The position numbers and the translations under genes were made by a program. This document shows positions 50,465 to 61,827 of a stretch of 61,827 nucleotides of DNA, piece after piece (the stretch's first letter is position 1; each line of letters begins with the position of its first letter). The stretch comes from Vitrella brassicaformis (lineage: Eukaryota > Sar > Vitrellaceae). The stretch spans positions 16,062-77,888 of the forward strand of contig CDMY01000429.1 in the NCBI GenBank assembly GCA_001179505.1. Direction: 5' to 3'. Under the pieces are notes generated by a model that made no database searches, was not told the origin of the DNA, and saw nothing but the letters and a program-made list of their open reading frames with translations.

Positions 50465-51307
50465 TCAGTAGTTCGTTGTGGTGTGCATGAGCTGCCCTTC
50501 TATGTTGTTAATGGCCTGGAGGGCGGCCTTATTGGTGGTCAGTGCGGCCTCGGTGGTGGTAATGGCGTGGCGGATGCTGTCCTTGGCGAGGCCGAGCTGA
50601 GCCGACAACACACCCATTACGGTACCTGCACACACCCAGAGCAGTAGATGGATGCACGACCGTAGACAGTACACGACACGTGCAAAAATGTGTGTGTTAT
50701 GTATATGTGAGGAGCCATGCATTTCGGTCTCCACACATGCACGCGTCCCCCACCTAACTGTGGCTATCGTGCCGCGACCCTCTGTCCTCGATGAACGAAG
50801 TCGGAGGAATGATACTGGCCGAACTCTCAACTGCAGCGCACCACGCATGCACAACACACCGGTGTGCTCCTTCTTTCCAGATCCCATCCGATGGACGCAC
50901 CGTATTTGTCTCTGGCGGCCTGGATCTCCTGACCACGGCGCACAAACGACGCACCTGCACACAGCCGACGACGATTCGAACGAACGGCATACATGTGAAT
51001 GAATGAGCCACACACGCATAGATCTCCACCGTACATGTCGGTATTGCAGTCCTTCCCCTCGCAATCGTCGGCGCCATAGCTCCGCCTCACACACCGACAC
51101 CTCTGCAGCCATAGATCAGCCATAGATCAGCCATCCATATGGACAAAAGGGCACCGAAAACGCAAAGAATGGACAGATCTGCCGGTTTGGTGCGGGTGTG
51201 TCCCCCTGTGGCTTACGTCGGCCATAAATGCGCTGAGCCGCCAGCAGCGGCTCAGCAATGGCCGCCAGGCCGACCACCACGACGATACCGAAGCCGAAAC
51301 GCATCAT
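50465..51307 (-). CDS. Small secreted protein with CxC cluster and helical tail
   Basis: Start MMRFGFGIVVVVGLAAIAEP gives a strong signal peptide. The next exon carries RCRCVRRSYGADDCEGKDC. The following ones, in phase, give ASFVRRGQEIQAARDKYG and TVMGVLSAQLGLAKDSIRHA ending in an Ala/Thr/Asn-rich amphipathic helix (TEAALTTNKAALQAINNIEG), stop at 50465. The phase from exon 1 to exon 2 does not fit the CxC frame cleanly, so an extra small exon may exist. It is divergent from Strawberry notch. No known family. Confidence 0.5.
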
Positions 51308-51436
51308 AGCGGCTCGACTAAAGCTCCGCAGAATGAACGAACGATGCGCTCGTCGGAAAACTCGAGATCTCTCCCGCGGCCCCCCTCTCACCACATGTAA
51401 ATTCTCTGGCGGCGCACCCCCTTGGTGTCCGCCCAG

Positions 51437-54400
51437 TTGATGGTGATGAAGGCGACGAGTCGGACGATTGCCAAATCACCCTCGTCAAAAATGCGCCGCC
51501 CACCAAACGACCCAAGAACATCCTCAAACAGCAGCAGCAGCAGCAGCAGCAGAGTGCACCGGCCCAGCCTGTCAAGGAGGAAGAAGCAGCTCCCGCAGCA
51601 GCAGCAGCAGCGGCAGCAGCGACTGACGTGGACATGGACAAGCTGTTCGACTCGGATGACGACATGGCGCTGTTTTTCGATGCGGAGGTGGAGAGGAAGG
51701 GCGGGGTGAAGAAAGAAGAGAGGCGGGATGGCAATGGTGAGGGTGACGAGGAGGACAACGATGATGACTGGCTCGGATTCTTCGACGATGAGTAAGTACG
51801 GTGGACAGCATATGACATGCATGGTGGTTTGTTTGATGGTCTCCACCCACACGTATGTATTGTGCTGTCCAATTGCGTCTAGTGACGTGTTTGAGGACGG
51901 CAAGCGGCCTGCTGCCGCTGCCGCTGCCGCTGCTGCGGGTAGGCGTAGCCGTGCTGATGGTGGCGGGGGGCGGGGCGGGATGGGTGGCGGCTCCATCGAA
52001 GAGGATGACGATGACGACCTGACGGACAAGTAAGCCACACGGACACCTGCACAGGTGGGGGAGAGGAGGGACGGGGCACAGGTCGGCGTGGTGCGTTTGC
52101 ATATCTTCTGCGCAGCGGCGACGACGACGATGCCATCGGACAGCACCGCCAGAACGCAAATGCAAACAAAGGTATGCAGACCGACCATGGTGGCCACACA
52201 AAGACGACGCATCCACTGCGTCTCCTTGCCGTGTGGTGTGTGCCTCTCTCCTGTGTGCAGGAGGAGGTGACCCGCTAGGCATCTGCCCAAGGACTGGCGA
52301 GAGGCGAAGAACCGACCACTGTGCCCATACGACCTCGAGCAGCAACAACACCAAGATGACAACATGCAATACGACCATGGATCGGTAAGCCATAAACACA
52401 TTCCCTCCAATTCGTGGGCGGCTGTTGTAATGAAAGGGATGTGTGGTGCGTGTGTGTCAGGATGGTGCTGGGGGTGGAGGTGCTGGTGGGGGCGAGGAGG
52501 TCATGAAGGCCGTGCGTCGATCGTCGCTGTTCAACTTCGGTCACGAGCATCCTGCCGTCCTGGCGGAGGTGAGGCCTGTAACGCCCATGCATTCACTGCA
52601 TATATCTGGACTCTGTGTGTGTGTGGATGGGTGTGTGTACCCATGTCAGTCGGCCACTTTGCATGCGGTCAAGTTGCCTCCGCTCCGCCAGACTGACATC
52701 GTATGCATGCCCAAGTAATTAATCGCTCGTGACGTGCACAGGTGTCTACACATCATTCCTCCCGTCCTTTCTGCCTGCCTTGCTGCCTGTCTGTCCTGCA
52801 GATGGGTAGTGGATCATGGCCTGTTGTCGAGCGTTCAGATGGAGTCGATAATACAAGCGTGCCGACGCTCAAGCAAGGTACACACACACACACACTCCCC
52901 ACCCCCAACACGCCCACACACGAATGCACGCCATATTATCTGTGCTTGTTGTTGTGGTTTTGTCAGTTGTTGGACTCAGGGCACCGGGGTGGTTTCTGCC
53001 TCGGCGACGGAACCGGCAGCGGCAAGGTCAGAACCACACCACACACCAGCACGCGCATCTGCCGGTGGCCGTCCGTATTCAAGTCATTCATTGATGAGTG
53101 GTGCACTGGTGCGTTGGTTGCTTGGTTGGGTGCAGGGGCGGACCATGGCGGCGTTCATTGGGCACGTGCACAACCACAAGGGGTTGACCAGGAACCAGCG
53201 GCACATCTGGTTCAGTGTCTCGCCCGACCTCGAAATGGACTCAAAGAGAGACATAGGCACATACGGACACAGACCACACGATTCATGCTGCACGGACATG
53301 GACACCCACTAGTATACGCCTTTGTGTGGTGTGTTGTGTTGTGTTGTGTGGTGTTGTGTTGTTCAGATGATCTGCGTCTGGGTATACCTCTGGCCAACAT
53401 CAGGGGCATGCCAGTGTTCGACTCCTTCATGAGCAACCGCAAGAACAAAGAGAAACTCGTGGACAAACTGGGACCCTCATGTATCCACTATGCCACACAC
53501 ACACACACACAGACACATCCATCCATCCACAGAGACATACACATATATGGGTGTTGTGTTGGATGCCTGTGCGCCCCCTCGATGCCCTCAGGCAACGGCA
53601 TTCTCTTCTGCAGCTACATGTATTTCATTCGGCATAACACCGGCAGCAAGGCGGAGAACCTGTCAGCCCGGCTCAAGAAGGGCGACCACGACATACTCAA
53701 TGATCCCAAGTACCCACCCCCCCACACCCCCACCCCCATCCACGATTCTCTCTGTTTGGTGTGTGGTGTGTGTAGATTGTGCCGGTTCGCGGCCACTGTC
53801 GAGTGGCTGGGCGGCAAGGACGCTCAGGGCACCATCGTATTCGACGAATCGCACAAGGTCAGTCGGCGAATACACACCAATTCAGACCAATGTCCGCCAC
53901 GTGTGTATGCAGGCCAAGAATCTGGGGCCAGAGTTGACGGGCAAGGGTACCGAGTTCGACAGCCAGAACATGACGCCCAAGGGCGCATCCCTCACCGGCG
54001 TGCTCGTGGCCAAACTCCAGGCACGTCACACACCAATGAGCTTATGGATCGATCCATCCATCCGTTCATCCATCGTGGCGTGTTTGTTGTCACGTGTGAG
54101 CAGGAGTTCTGTCCCAAGGCGCACGTCATCTACGCATCCGCGACTGCCGCATCAGAGCTGCGCAACCTCGGCTACATGTCTCGTCTGGGCCTTTGGGGTG
54201 AGTCAGTGAGTGAGTCAGTAGGTTGGCGGAGTGCGGCGCCCAGGTGCAATTCAATGGGTGGCTGCCATGCCACGTGTGTGGTTGTTGATGTGTGTGTATG
54301 TGTGTGTAGGTCCGGGGACTCCGTTTGCGCACTTCCCACAGCTGCACAAGCGGATCAACTACAGCGCCGTGTCGGGGATGGAGTGCCTGACCATCAACAT

Positions 54401-57400
54401 CAAGTCGCAGGGACTCGTAAGCACACGCACCCACACATATAGGACACACATGACATTTCGACGCATCTATTCCCCCCTTGTGTCTATGTCTCGCTGTGTC
54501 TGTGTGTCTGTCTGTGTGTGTGTGTACAGTTCTCATCCAGGACCCTCAGCTACCACGGCTGCAAATTCGTCGTTGACAAGGTGCTGCTTGGGTGGATGGA
54601 TGGATGGATGTGCACCAGGGTGTGTGGTGGCTTGGTGTGCCTTTCTACAGATCGGCCTCAAGAACGACGCCACCAACCTCTACTCGACGGCAGTGGTGGT
54701 GTGGCAGGACGTCTTCGCCCTCTTCAACGAGACCAAGGAAGACCCACACGTTCACTGGCACGACGGAAACACACCCGGATGGTAGGTAGAGATTGGCAAG
54801 GTGCCGGCGTGGCAGTCACCCCCTCTCCGTCTTTGTGCCCGTCTACAGTGCCTTTTGCTCCAGCCCGGACTGCAAGTACACAATCCACAACGATGAGCGG
54901 ATGTAAGTGGGGCAACCCAGACGTCCGGCCGGCCAGCCAGACACAAATACAGACACAGACAGACGCACGACAGGGCTCTCTCTCTCCGCATGGCTTCATC
55001 GAATCCGTCAAACAGGGTGGCGACGATGCAGTTCTGGGCCACTGCTCAGCGTTTCTTCCGCATCCTGCTCGTCGCGACGAAAATACCCACAGCAGTGCGC
55101 AAGGCTAGGAAGGTAAGGGCAGGGCAGGGCAGGGGGGGGGAACTTGCCGAGCCGAGGTACATAGGCCACACAGGGTGTCCCTTGTGACACTCCTTCAGGA
55201 CCTCGCCAATGGCAAGGCCGTCATCTTCTCAATGTACACGATAGACGGACACCACACACGACACAGCCCGCAACACACACACGACACAGCCCCACAACCC
55301 TCTGTGTGTGTGCAGGTGGTCATCAGGCGAGGCCCGGCAGCGTGAGAAGGCCGACCAGCAAGAGGCCCGTCGTGCGGCGCGTGGCGAGACGCTGGCTGAT
55401 GATGCGGACAACGATGAGGACCAGGAGGCCATGAACACCGCTGGCCTCGACCTCATACTCGAGCACCTTCTCGACAAGGTGAGGGCCCTCTGATCTCTGC
55501 TGCTTTGTGTGCGTGGCTAGATGAATGGATGGATGGATGGATGGGTGCAGTGGGTGAAGACCAAGGACGTGCGCGGCTACGAGGTGGGCGTGGTGGGCCA
55601 GACCTACGACGATCGCAAACAGGCCATCAGTAGGGGGAGGGAGGGAGGACAGGGCGGGAGGCAAGCAACATACACACACGTGCATACGCATGTGTCTCTG
55701 CCTGTCTGTGCCATCCATCGTCCTGCAGAGGAGCGCCTTGCCAACATCGACATGCCGTAAGCCACCGACCGACACACGCACACCCACACACCCTACTCCA
55801 CTGCTCAATTGTTCGTTGGTGCAGCCCCAACCCTCTGGACGCCATTCTTCAGGAGTTTGGCGGGCCAGACAGGGTGGCTGAGCTGACAGGTCAGTGAGTG
55901 AGAGGACGGATACACTCATCCTCCAGCCAGTCACGTGTGGGATGTCCTCTGTTCATCTGCAGGTCGTTCGAAGCGTCACGAGGTCAACCCGAGCACCGGT
56001 CGTCGTGAGTATGTCGACAGGGGCAAGTACAGCCGCGGCCGGCCGAGCAGGCAGGGCGAGTCCATCAACAACAGGTCGGTTGACCGGGCAACACAGAGAT
56101 GGATGGATGGATGGATGTGGTTGTGTCAGGGAGCGGCAGTTGTTCCAGGACGGCGAGAAGCGCATCGCGGTCATCACAGAGGCGGCGAGTGCGGGGATCT
56201 CACTGCACGCCGACAGACGAGCCGGCAACAGACGGCCTCGAGTCATGGTACGCAGCCACGCAATGAAATGGCCTCCATATAGACAGTGCACACATCTCTG
56301 TTTGTCTGTTTGTTGGTCAGTACACCTTGGAGCTTCCCTGGTCCGCCGACAAGGTCAGAAGGAGCACTTTAACCCAACCCACCCCCCTCCCTCTCTCTCT
56401 TTCTCTGTGTGTGTCTCCGGGGGTGCTCTGTCTGTCTGTCTGTCTGTATGTCTGTCTTTCTGTTGTCATCCATATATATCAGGCGGTGCAGCAGTTCGGC
56501 CGATGCCACCGATCCAACCAGCTGCACAACCCCCAGTTCCACCTGGTGGTGACGGAGATGGGCGGCGAGATCAGGTTCACATCTACCATCGCACGCCGCA
56601 TGAAGATGCTCGGTCAGCGACCAAGCCAGCCATCGCGGCTTACATCAATGCATCCGTTGTCGATGTGCCTGTCTCTCTCTCTCTCTCTGTGTGTGTGTGT
56701 GCGTAGGTGCGCTGACTCGTGGCGACCGTCGCTGCACCATGAGCGAGGCTGAAGACGCGACCCTTGCTGAATTTGACATGCAGGTAGGCATGGATCCTTG
56801 ACGCACCATACCATACACACACGCCAGCTTATCCCCTATGTGTGTGTGTGCAGACGAGGAATGGTCGTGAGGCTCTGAAGGCGCTGCTCAACGACATATC
56901 CAAGGCAGCCAAAGACGTATGCAATGCAACGCAACGCGCACGCACAAACACACTGTAACGCACATATGTCTCCATGGATGTGTGTGGTTCCATTGCCCTC
57001 TCCGCTATGTATGTGTATGTATTGCAGCCGACCTACGCCGAGGGCATGGACGAGTACCTGGTCAGCCAACACACCATCGACAAACGAGGAGCCATCCATC
57101 CATCCATCCATCCATTTGTCCGTCCGTCCATCCGCGTGTCTCTGCCCTCCTCCCCTGCGTGTATGCGATCATCAGATGCGCGACAACCAGGACGAGTCTG
57201 ACGCATCCAGCTCCGAGGACGACAAACCTCACCCACACCCACAGAAGCAGACACAGAGGCGGGGCGGCCCATCCTCATCCTCAGCAGCAGCAGCAGCAGC
57301 AGGTGGTGCCGCATCTGGTGGGATTGTGGACGTGGACGGCGATGAGCAGATGCCCGAAGGGGGGATGGTGATGGTGACAATGGTGGGGGTGGTGGGGGCC

Positions 57401-60400
57401 AGGGCGCGCCTACCCTGCCCTCGTGTGAAGGATTGGAGGAGGAGGACGACAGCGATGACGATGACACGCCAGAATACGCCTTCCAGAAGTGAGTGAATCT
57501 GTGGGTGCGGTGCGTTGGCGTGTGCCGGGTGGGGTGGGTTGACGACGTGTTGTGTGTTGGGTGTTGCCTGTGATGTGGTGGGTGCGCGCAGGTACTATGA
57601 TAGTTTTGGTGACTTTGCCGAGCAGGCCATGGAGGAGATGGGCAAAGTCGATGTCAGTGGACTAGTGGAGCCTGAGGTGGGTGGATAATTGGGTAATGGG
57701 TGGGTGGGTGTGATGCACACTCTCCTCTCCCTCCCTCCCTGCCTCCCTCCCTTGGTTGCTTCCTCGATGTCACTCAGGAGGATCCCAACAGCCGTCGTGT
57801 GCTGAAGAAGAAGAAGACGATATCGCTGCGCAGCTTCATGAATCGCATGCTCATGATGCACCGGCCGTCCAAAATCCCGTCTTTGAGTGGCTGATGTGTA
57901 CGCAACACAAGACTCAACACACAACACACAACACACGCAGGCAGAGCCGCTCAATGTGCTGCTCGGTTTGATGCACTGCAGACATCTTCGCCGAGAAGGA
58001 GCAGTCTGGGTGGGTGACAAGCGCCCGTACTCGTGTGTCTTCACCCCTTTCCCCCCCCGCCGCACTGCCTCCCTGTGCGTGTGTGGTGGGTGTGTCAGTG
58101 ACGGTGCCAAGGACAAGGACGCCATCGCCGACCTCAACTCGTGCTACCGGCAAGCAACCAAATCACACGTCGATCGACTAGACACACACCACAACATACA
58201 CACACAGATGTACCTCTATGTGTGTGTCTCTCTCTTCTCCGTATGTATGTGTGTGTGTACGTGTGCAGTGGACTCATCGGCGAGCCGCAGGCCGTAGTCT
58301 TCGAGAAACATGAGATCATCGCCAACGATCCACACACACACGCAGATACCGTAAGCAGCGAAACAGGGCGGGCGATTTCCATGGAATCTCTCTCCCTCCG
58401 TGTCTGTGTCAGTACTACACCCACGTACGGGTGGACAGAGGGATATCCTTCGAAGCCGCCAAGGATCTCTACCTCAGTGTGCGCAAGAAGAAGGACGCTG
58501 CCGGCCACAAGAGATCGCCGCACAAGCTCCATCGGCCGGAGGGGTTCTACTGGTGGATTTCTGTGTGCACAGACAGACACATGTCAGGCAGACGATCTCT
58601 GGCATTTGTGCGTGAGTGTGTGTGTGTGTGTCAGGTGGCATTACAAAAAAGACCAGAGGTGCAGGCGCTTTCCCATACTCTTCATTCAGAAGAAGGAGAC
58701 ATACGCAGCGGTGGGTGGGTGGGTGAGTGGGTGCACTGGATCCGACCCAACCGCATCCATCAAGTACACACGCGCGGCATATCCACCTCTGCCTATAACA
58801 GGACAAGAAGTACAAGGTGTACCGCCCCAACATCGGCGCCAGCGACGTCTTCCTGAACCACATGTCGCTCATCTTCAGATCGCTGCACGCCCTCAACAGT
58901 GACGGATCCATCTCGGTGCGCTTGGGGGAGGGGGGACACACAGTACACGGAATACAGACAAACCACCACCAATACACGACCTTTTGGTGGCTGCAGAAGA
59001 TCGCCATTCAGAAGAAGCCAGACGAGAGCGGCAAGCTGGTCGACAACCTGAGCAGCATCGAGACGCAGTAAGTGACCCCTCCTTGCGAGCGCATGTCGTT
59101 GGCTGCCTGCGTGTCATGTGGTGTGATGTGCTGTGCTGTGCCCTTTCTGTTTGTCAGCTGGACCAGGTGTTTCGAGCGTGCTGATGAAGTGTGCAGCTGC
59201 CTGTAGGCAAACATGACGCTAGACACGCACAGGGATGGATGGATGGATGTGTGTGTGTGTATGTGTGTGGGGTGTGTGTGCAGTCAGTACACCAGCGAGC
59301 CTTGGAAGTTGGAGCAGAACGAGGACGGCATGCACGTCGTCAACGGCAGCGTCTGCACAAAGGGCATGCGCAAGGTGGGTGGGGAGGCGGGTAGGGAGCT
59401 GTCTGGCCATATGGACATATCTGTGGGCACACCATCCATCCATTTGGTCATCTTGGTGCAGATGTCGGTGCATCTGCTGTCCGGCAATATCCTCAACTCG
59501 TTCGGCTTCTTGGACAAGGACTTCAAGGCCCCTCGCACCGTAGGAAGGAACCCTTCTCTCCCACACCCACTCAGCGACTCAGCCTCATTGTGTGCCTGTC
59601 GATATCAGGGTGTCGCTGCTGATGCCGCCGGCGGTGGTGGTGGCGGTGGTGGCGCCAAGGGCAAGGCCAAAGCCAAGGCCAAGCAGGCCAATCGTCAGGA
59701 TGGTGGTGGAGGTGAGGAGGGTGGGGAGTCGGGGGGCCGCGATGGAACCAAGACACCCACATTCTTCAAGACCAAATTCGGAGGTAGGTGCATGGGTGGA
59801 CACACAGACAGCCGTTCGTGTCCATCTCATTCATCTCGGCATGTGTATTATAATGGGCAGGCGAGCAGCTGGTGATTGCGCGGGCGACGGAGACCGAAAC
59901 AGGTGATAGCCCACCCAACGCAGCCGTCCATCCATCCATCCATCCATGTGTGTGCATGTGTGTCTGTGTGTCTGTCAGGGATCCGTGTGGTTGGCATCGA
60001 GTTGGAGCCCGAGTTGGTGGAGGACACCAAGCTGATGGTCAGGATCATCCAGTCAAACAGCATATTCGACCACACAGCAAACACCCAAGACGGAGACATA
60101 AACAGTACGCTGCTGCACTGCATGCACATAACATATCACACGAGCCCATCTCCCGGCAACTCATCTTTCCAACCTTGCGCTTTGCCGCTTTAGGTGAGGA
60201 CAAGAAGGTGGCTCTCGCGACGCAGCTGGTGCAGATGCAGGGGCAGCTGCACACAATCACCTCATCTGTCGAAGTGAGTACGCTGCACACCGTGCACCTC
60301 ACAATGAATGTCCTTCCATTCCATCCACCGCCTGCCTGTCTGTCTGTCTGTCTGTCTGTCTGTGCAGCTCCTCAGCTCCCTGATCGACCGGGGCGTCCTG

Positions 60401-61175
60401 CAGCCCACCAAGGTGTCTCTCCTCGCGCCCAGAGCGTCATCGCGACCCTCGAGGAGGCACAGATCATCAGCATCTCGGCCAAGGATGGCCTCACGATCCA
60501 CCAAGGGTACCATCTCGACGGCATCTTCCACGGCGGCACTGCACCCGATGAGCAACACGTAGACGGTGGGTCGGTCGGCCGGGGGATGCCATCGATGGGG
60601 CCCTCCTGTGCGGGCGGATGGATGGATGGATTTTTGTCTGTCCGACTGCAGATCATTTCGCGAAGAGGGGCTTCAAGGACATGCGTGCAGCGCCGCCCCC
60701 CGCCCGGCAGCCGCCCCCGAATCTCAGGGACGCAGGTGACAGAGTGAGATGAATGAATGAAAAGTCGGTGGCTTGACTGACATGTCCCCCGCCTGCCTTC
60801 TTTTTGTTTGTAGTTGTGCGTCTGGGCATTGCGCTGTTGAACCACCTCAAGCGGCAGCCACGATTCAAAGACCCCCAAATGACGTCAAAAGAAGAAGTAC
60901 ACACACAGACACACACACACACACCCAGACAGAGAGAGGGAGAGAGAGAGAGGAGGCAGCATATGCTGCTCTTCCTGTGCGCATTTCTGCAGGTGGCTAA
61001 GCGGTTGGCGGCTCCGCCCGACATGAGCGACGACGTGCGCCAGCGTGCAGTGTCCTTCGTGCTGCAGGGGATGCGGGATGACGGCCTCATCCGCGGGCCG
61101 AGCGCCAAGGAGGGCATCCAGCTGCTCGACCCCAGTGAGGACGAACAGAAGGTCCGCACTCTCTGGGGAGGCTGA
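51437..61175 (+). CDS. SBNO: Strawberry-notch-type SNF2-like helicase
   Basis: About 35 exons across 9.7 kb. The first visible exon begins after a cag at 51436, so an untranslated or very short 5' exon lies upstream. Acidic N-terminus with Gln and Ala runs ([28 protein letters not shown]). The helicase core follows: [45 protein letters not shown] (Walker A), [35 protein letters not shown] (DESH box), [20 protein letters not shown] (motif III) and LGLWGPGTPF. The second lobe has [29 protein letters not shown] and [13 protein letters not shown] (motif VI). The C-terminal part, [20 protein letters not shown] onwards, is the SBNO-specific domain and includes a Gly/Lys insert (about 59600-59720). 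Stop at 61175. The family are nuclear transcription regulators of Notch and related pathways in animals, present in most eukaryotes. All ATPase motifs look intact. Confidence 0.93.
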
Positions 61176-61381
61176 CGTGTGAAGGCTGAACGTCACGTGT
61201 GTGTGACGCTGTGGTGGGTGATTGAGTGGATGATGGCTGTCATTGGTGAAGGAATGGATGTGGTCTTGGACAGGTCACGGCCTGAATGGCCGACTGCTTG
61301 AGCGACGAAAGGCCAGAAACGCTCACCTGTCACACAAATCCATGCGCAGACACATACGCACGTACACATGCACACATCCAT

Positions 61382-61827
61382 CTACGCCGTGCAACCACTC
61401 TCCCTGTGCTCCTTCCTGACCGCATTGCGTTTCGACGCCTTGGGCTTTTGCTTGGCGAGTGCCTCGAGGCCTCCACCGGCAGGCACCTTTCATACTGTAC
61501 TGCTGTCTGTCAGTTGGGGATCATGCATCTATCTGATGCTTGTCGTCCAGGCCAAAGCCTGCACGCAAGTGCTGCGGCTGCTTTGTCATTAACTGCAGCT
61601 GCGGCCGGGCCTCCAAAGCTCGCAAAGGCGGCCCCAGGACACCTTTCTTTTTCGCTCTCTTCAAGTTCTCTTTTCGTTTGGCACACACGCCTGAACCGAC
61701 GTTTTTTTTTTTTTGAGGAGAGATAATTGACAGATGGCATCCATGCACTCGCTTGTCCAAATCGCCTCCATGAATCTATCCACATATGCCTATGCACAAA
61801 GGGCACGCTCACTCATCCGATGAGAAC
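61382..61827 (-). CDS. Partial basic protein, C-terminus only
   Basis: The stop at 61382 ends a Lys/Arg-rich peptide GLEALAKQKPKASKRNAVRK followed by EHRESGCTA. An exon further right may encode KRAKKKGVLGPPLRALEA and more. The N-terminus is beyond the window. A basic nuclear or ribosome-associated protein is possible; there is no family evidence. Convergent with SBNO, about 200 bases apart. Confidence 0.35.

Noticed and set aside
52734-54442. 566-residue plus-strand frame read through introns
   Set aside because: It runs through TG-rich introns; SBNO motifs require splicing between frames.

Overview
This is a nuclear chromosome segment of a eukaryote with intron-dense genes. Almost every gene is cut by short introns (about 40 to 250 bases) that begin GTGAGT or GTAAG and end CAG. 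Most introns carry simple repeats: (TG)n, (GGAT)n or (GTCT)n. Two genes point to an alga with a secondary plastid. One is a bacterial HU-type nucleoid protein behind a signal-plus-transit presequence (43068-43771). The other is a possible trigger-factor-like chaperone (3613-4745). Together with the compact GC-rich layout this suggests an alveolate alga such as a chromerid (Vitrella-like). That assignment is inference, not proof. There are two 300-N assembly gaps, at 17400-17699 and 28443-28742. Layout, left half: the 3' part of a proline-rich gene (minus); a secreted ankyrin-repeat protein (1420-2998, plus); the possible trigger factor (minus); an unusual membrane E3 candidate with F-box-like, RING-CH-like and membrane segments (4893-7675, minus); an ACX4/glutaryl-CoA-dehydrogenase-type acyl-CoA oxidase with an N-terminal PTS2 motif (7927-9813, plus); a possible Pol III RNA near 10.3-10.4 kb; a tail-anchored coiled-coil protein (10571-13534, plus); a SET-domain methyltransferase (14035-16246, minus) divergent from a CS-domain protein (16407-17257, plus); a small secreted Cys protein; a nuclear coiled-coil protein (minus) divergent from a large FAD monooxygenase (19905-23669, plus). 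Layout, middle: two tandem minus-strand genes fuse an active-looking protein kinase to a C-terminal ankyrin module (25150-27826 and 29989-33127). Their ankyrin modules are paralogous to the one at 1420-2998, introns included. The stretch between the two kinase genes contains a 732-base exact duplication that ends precisely at the edges of an N gap, almost certainly an assembly artefact. Layout, right half: a classical acyl-CoA oxidase ending in the PTS1 tripeptide SRL (34294-38218, minus); an SREK1-like SR splicing factor (38457-42473, plus); the HU protein; a phospholipase D whose gene contains two inverted-repeat/intron arrangements (45100 to about 49440, minus); two small secreted proteins; a 10-kb Strawberry-notch helicase gene (51437-61175, plus); and the 3' end of a basic protein (minus). 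The two acyl-CoA oxidases, imported by different peroxisomal signals, imply a peroxisomal beta-oxidation pathway with hydrogen-peroxide-producing first steps for different chain lengths. SREK1 and Strawberry notch are nuclear RNA and chromatin regulators. No prokaryotic operon, CRISPR array or tRNA was seen.
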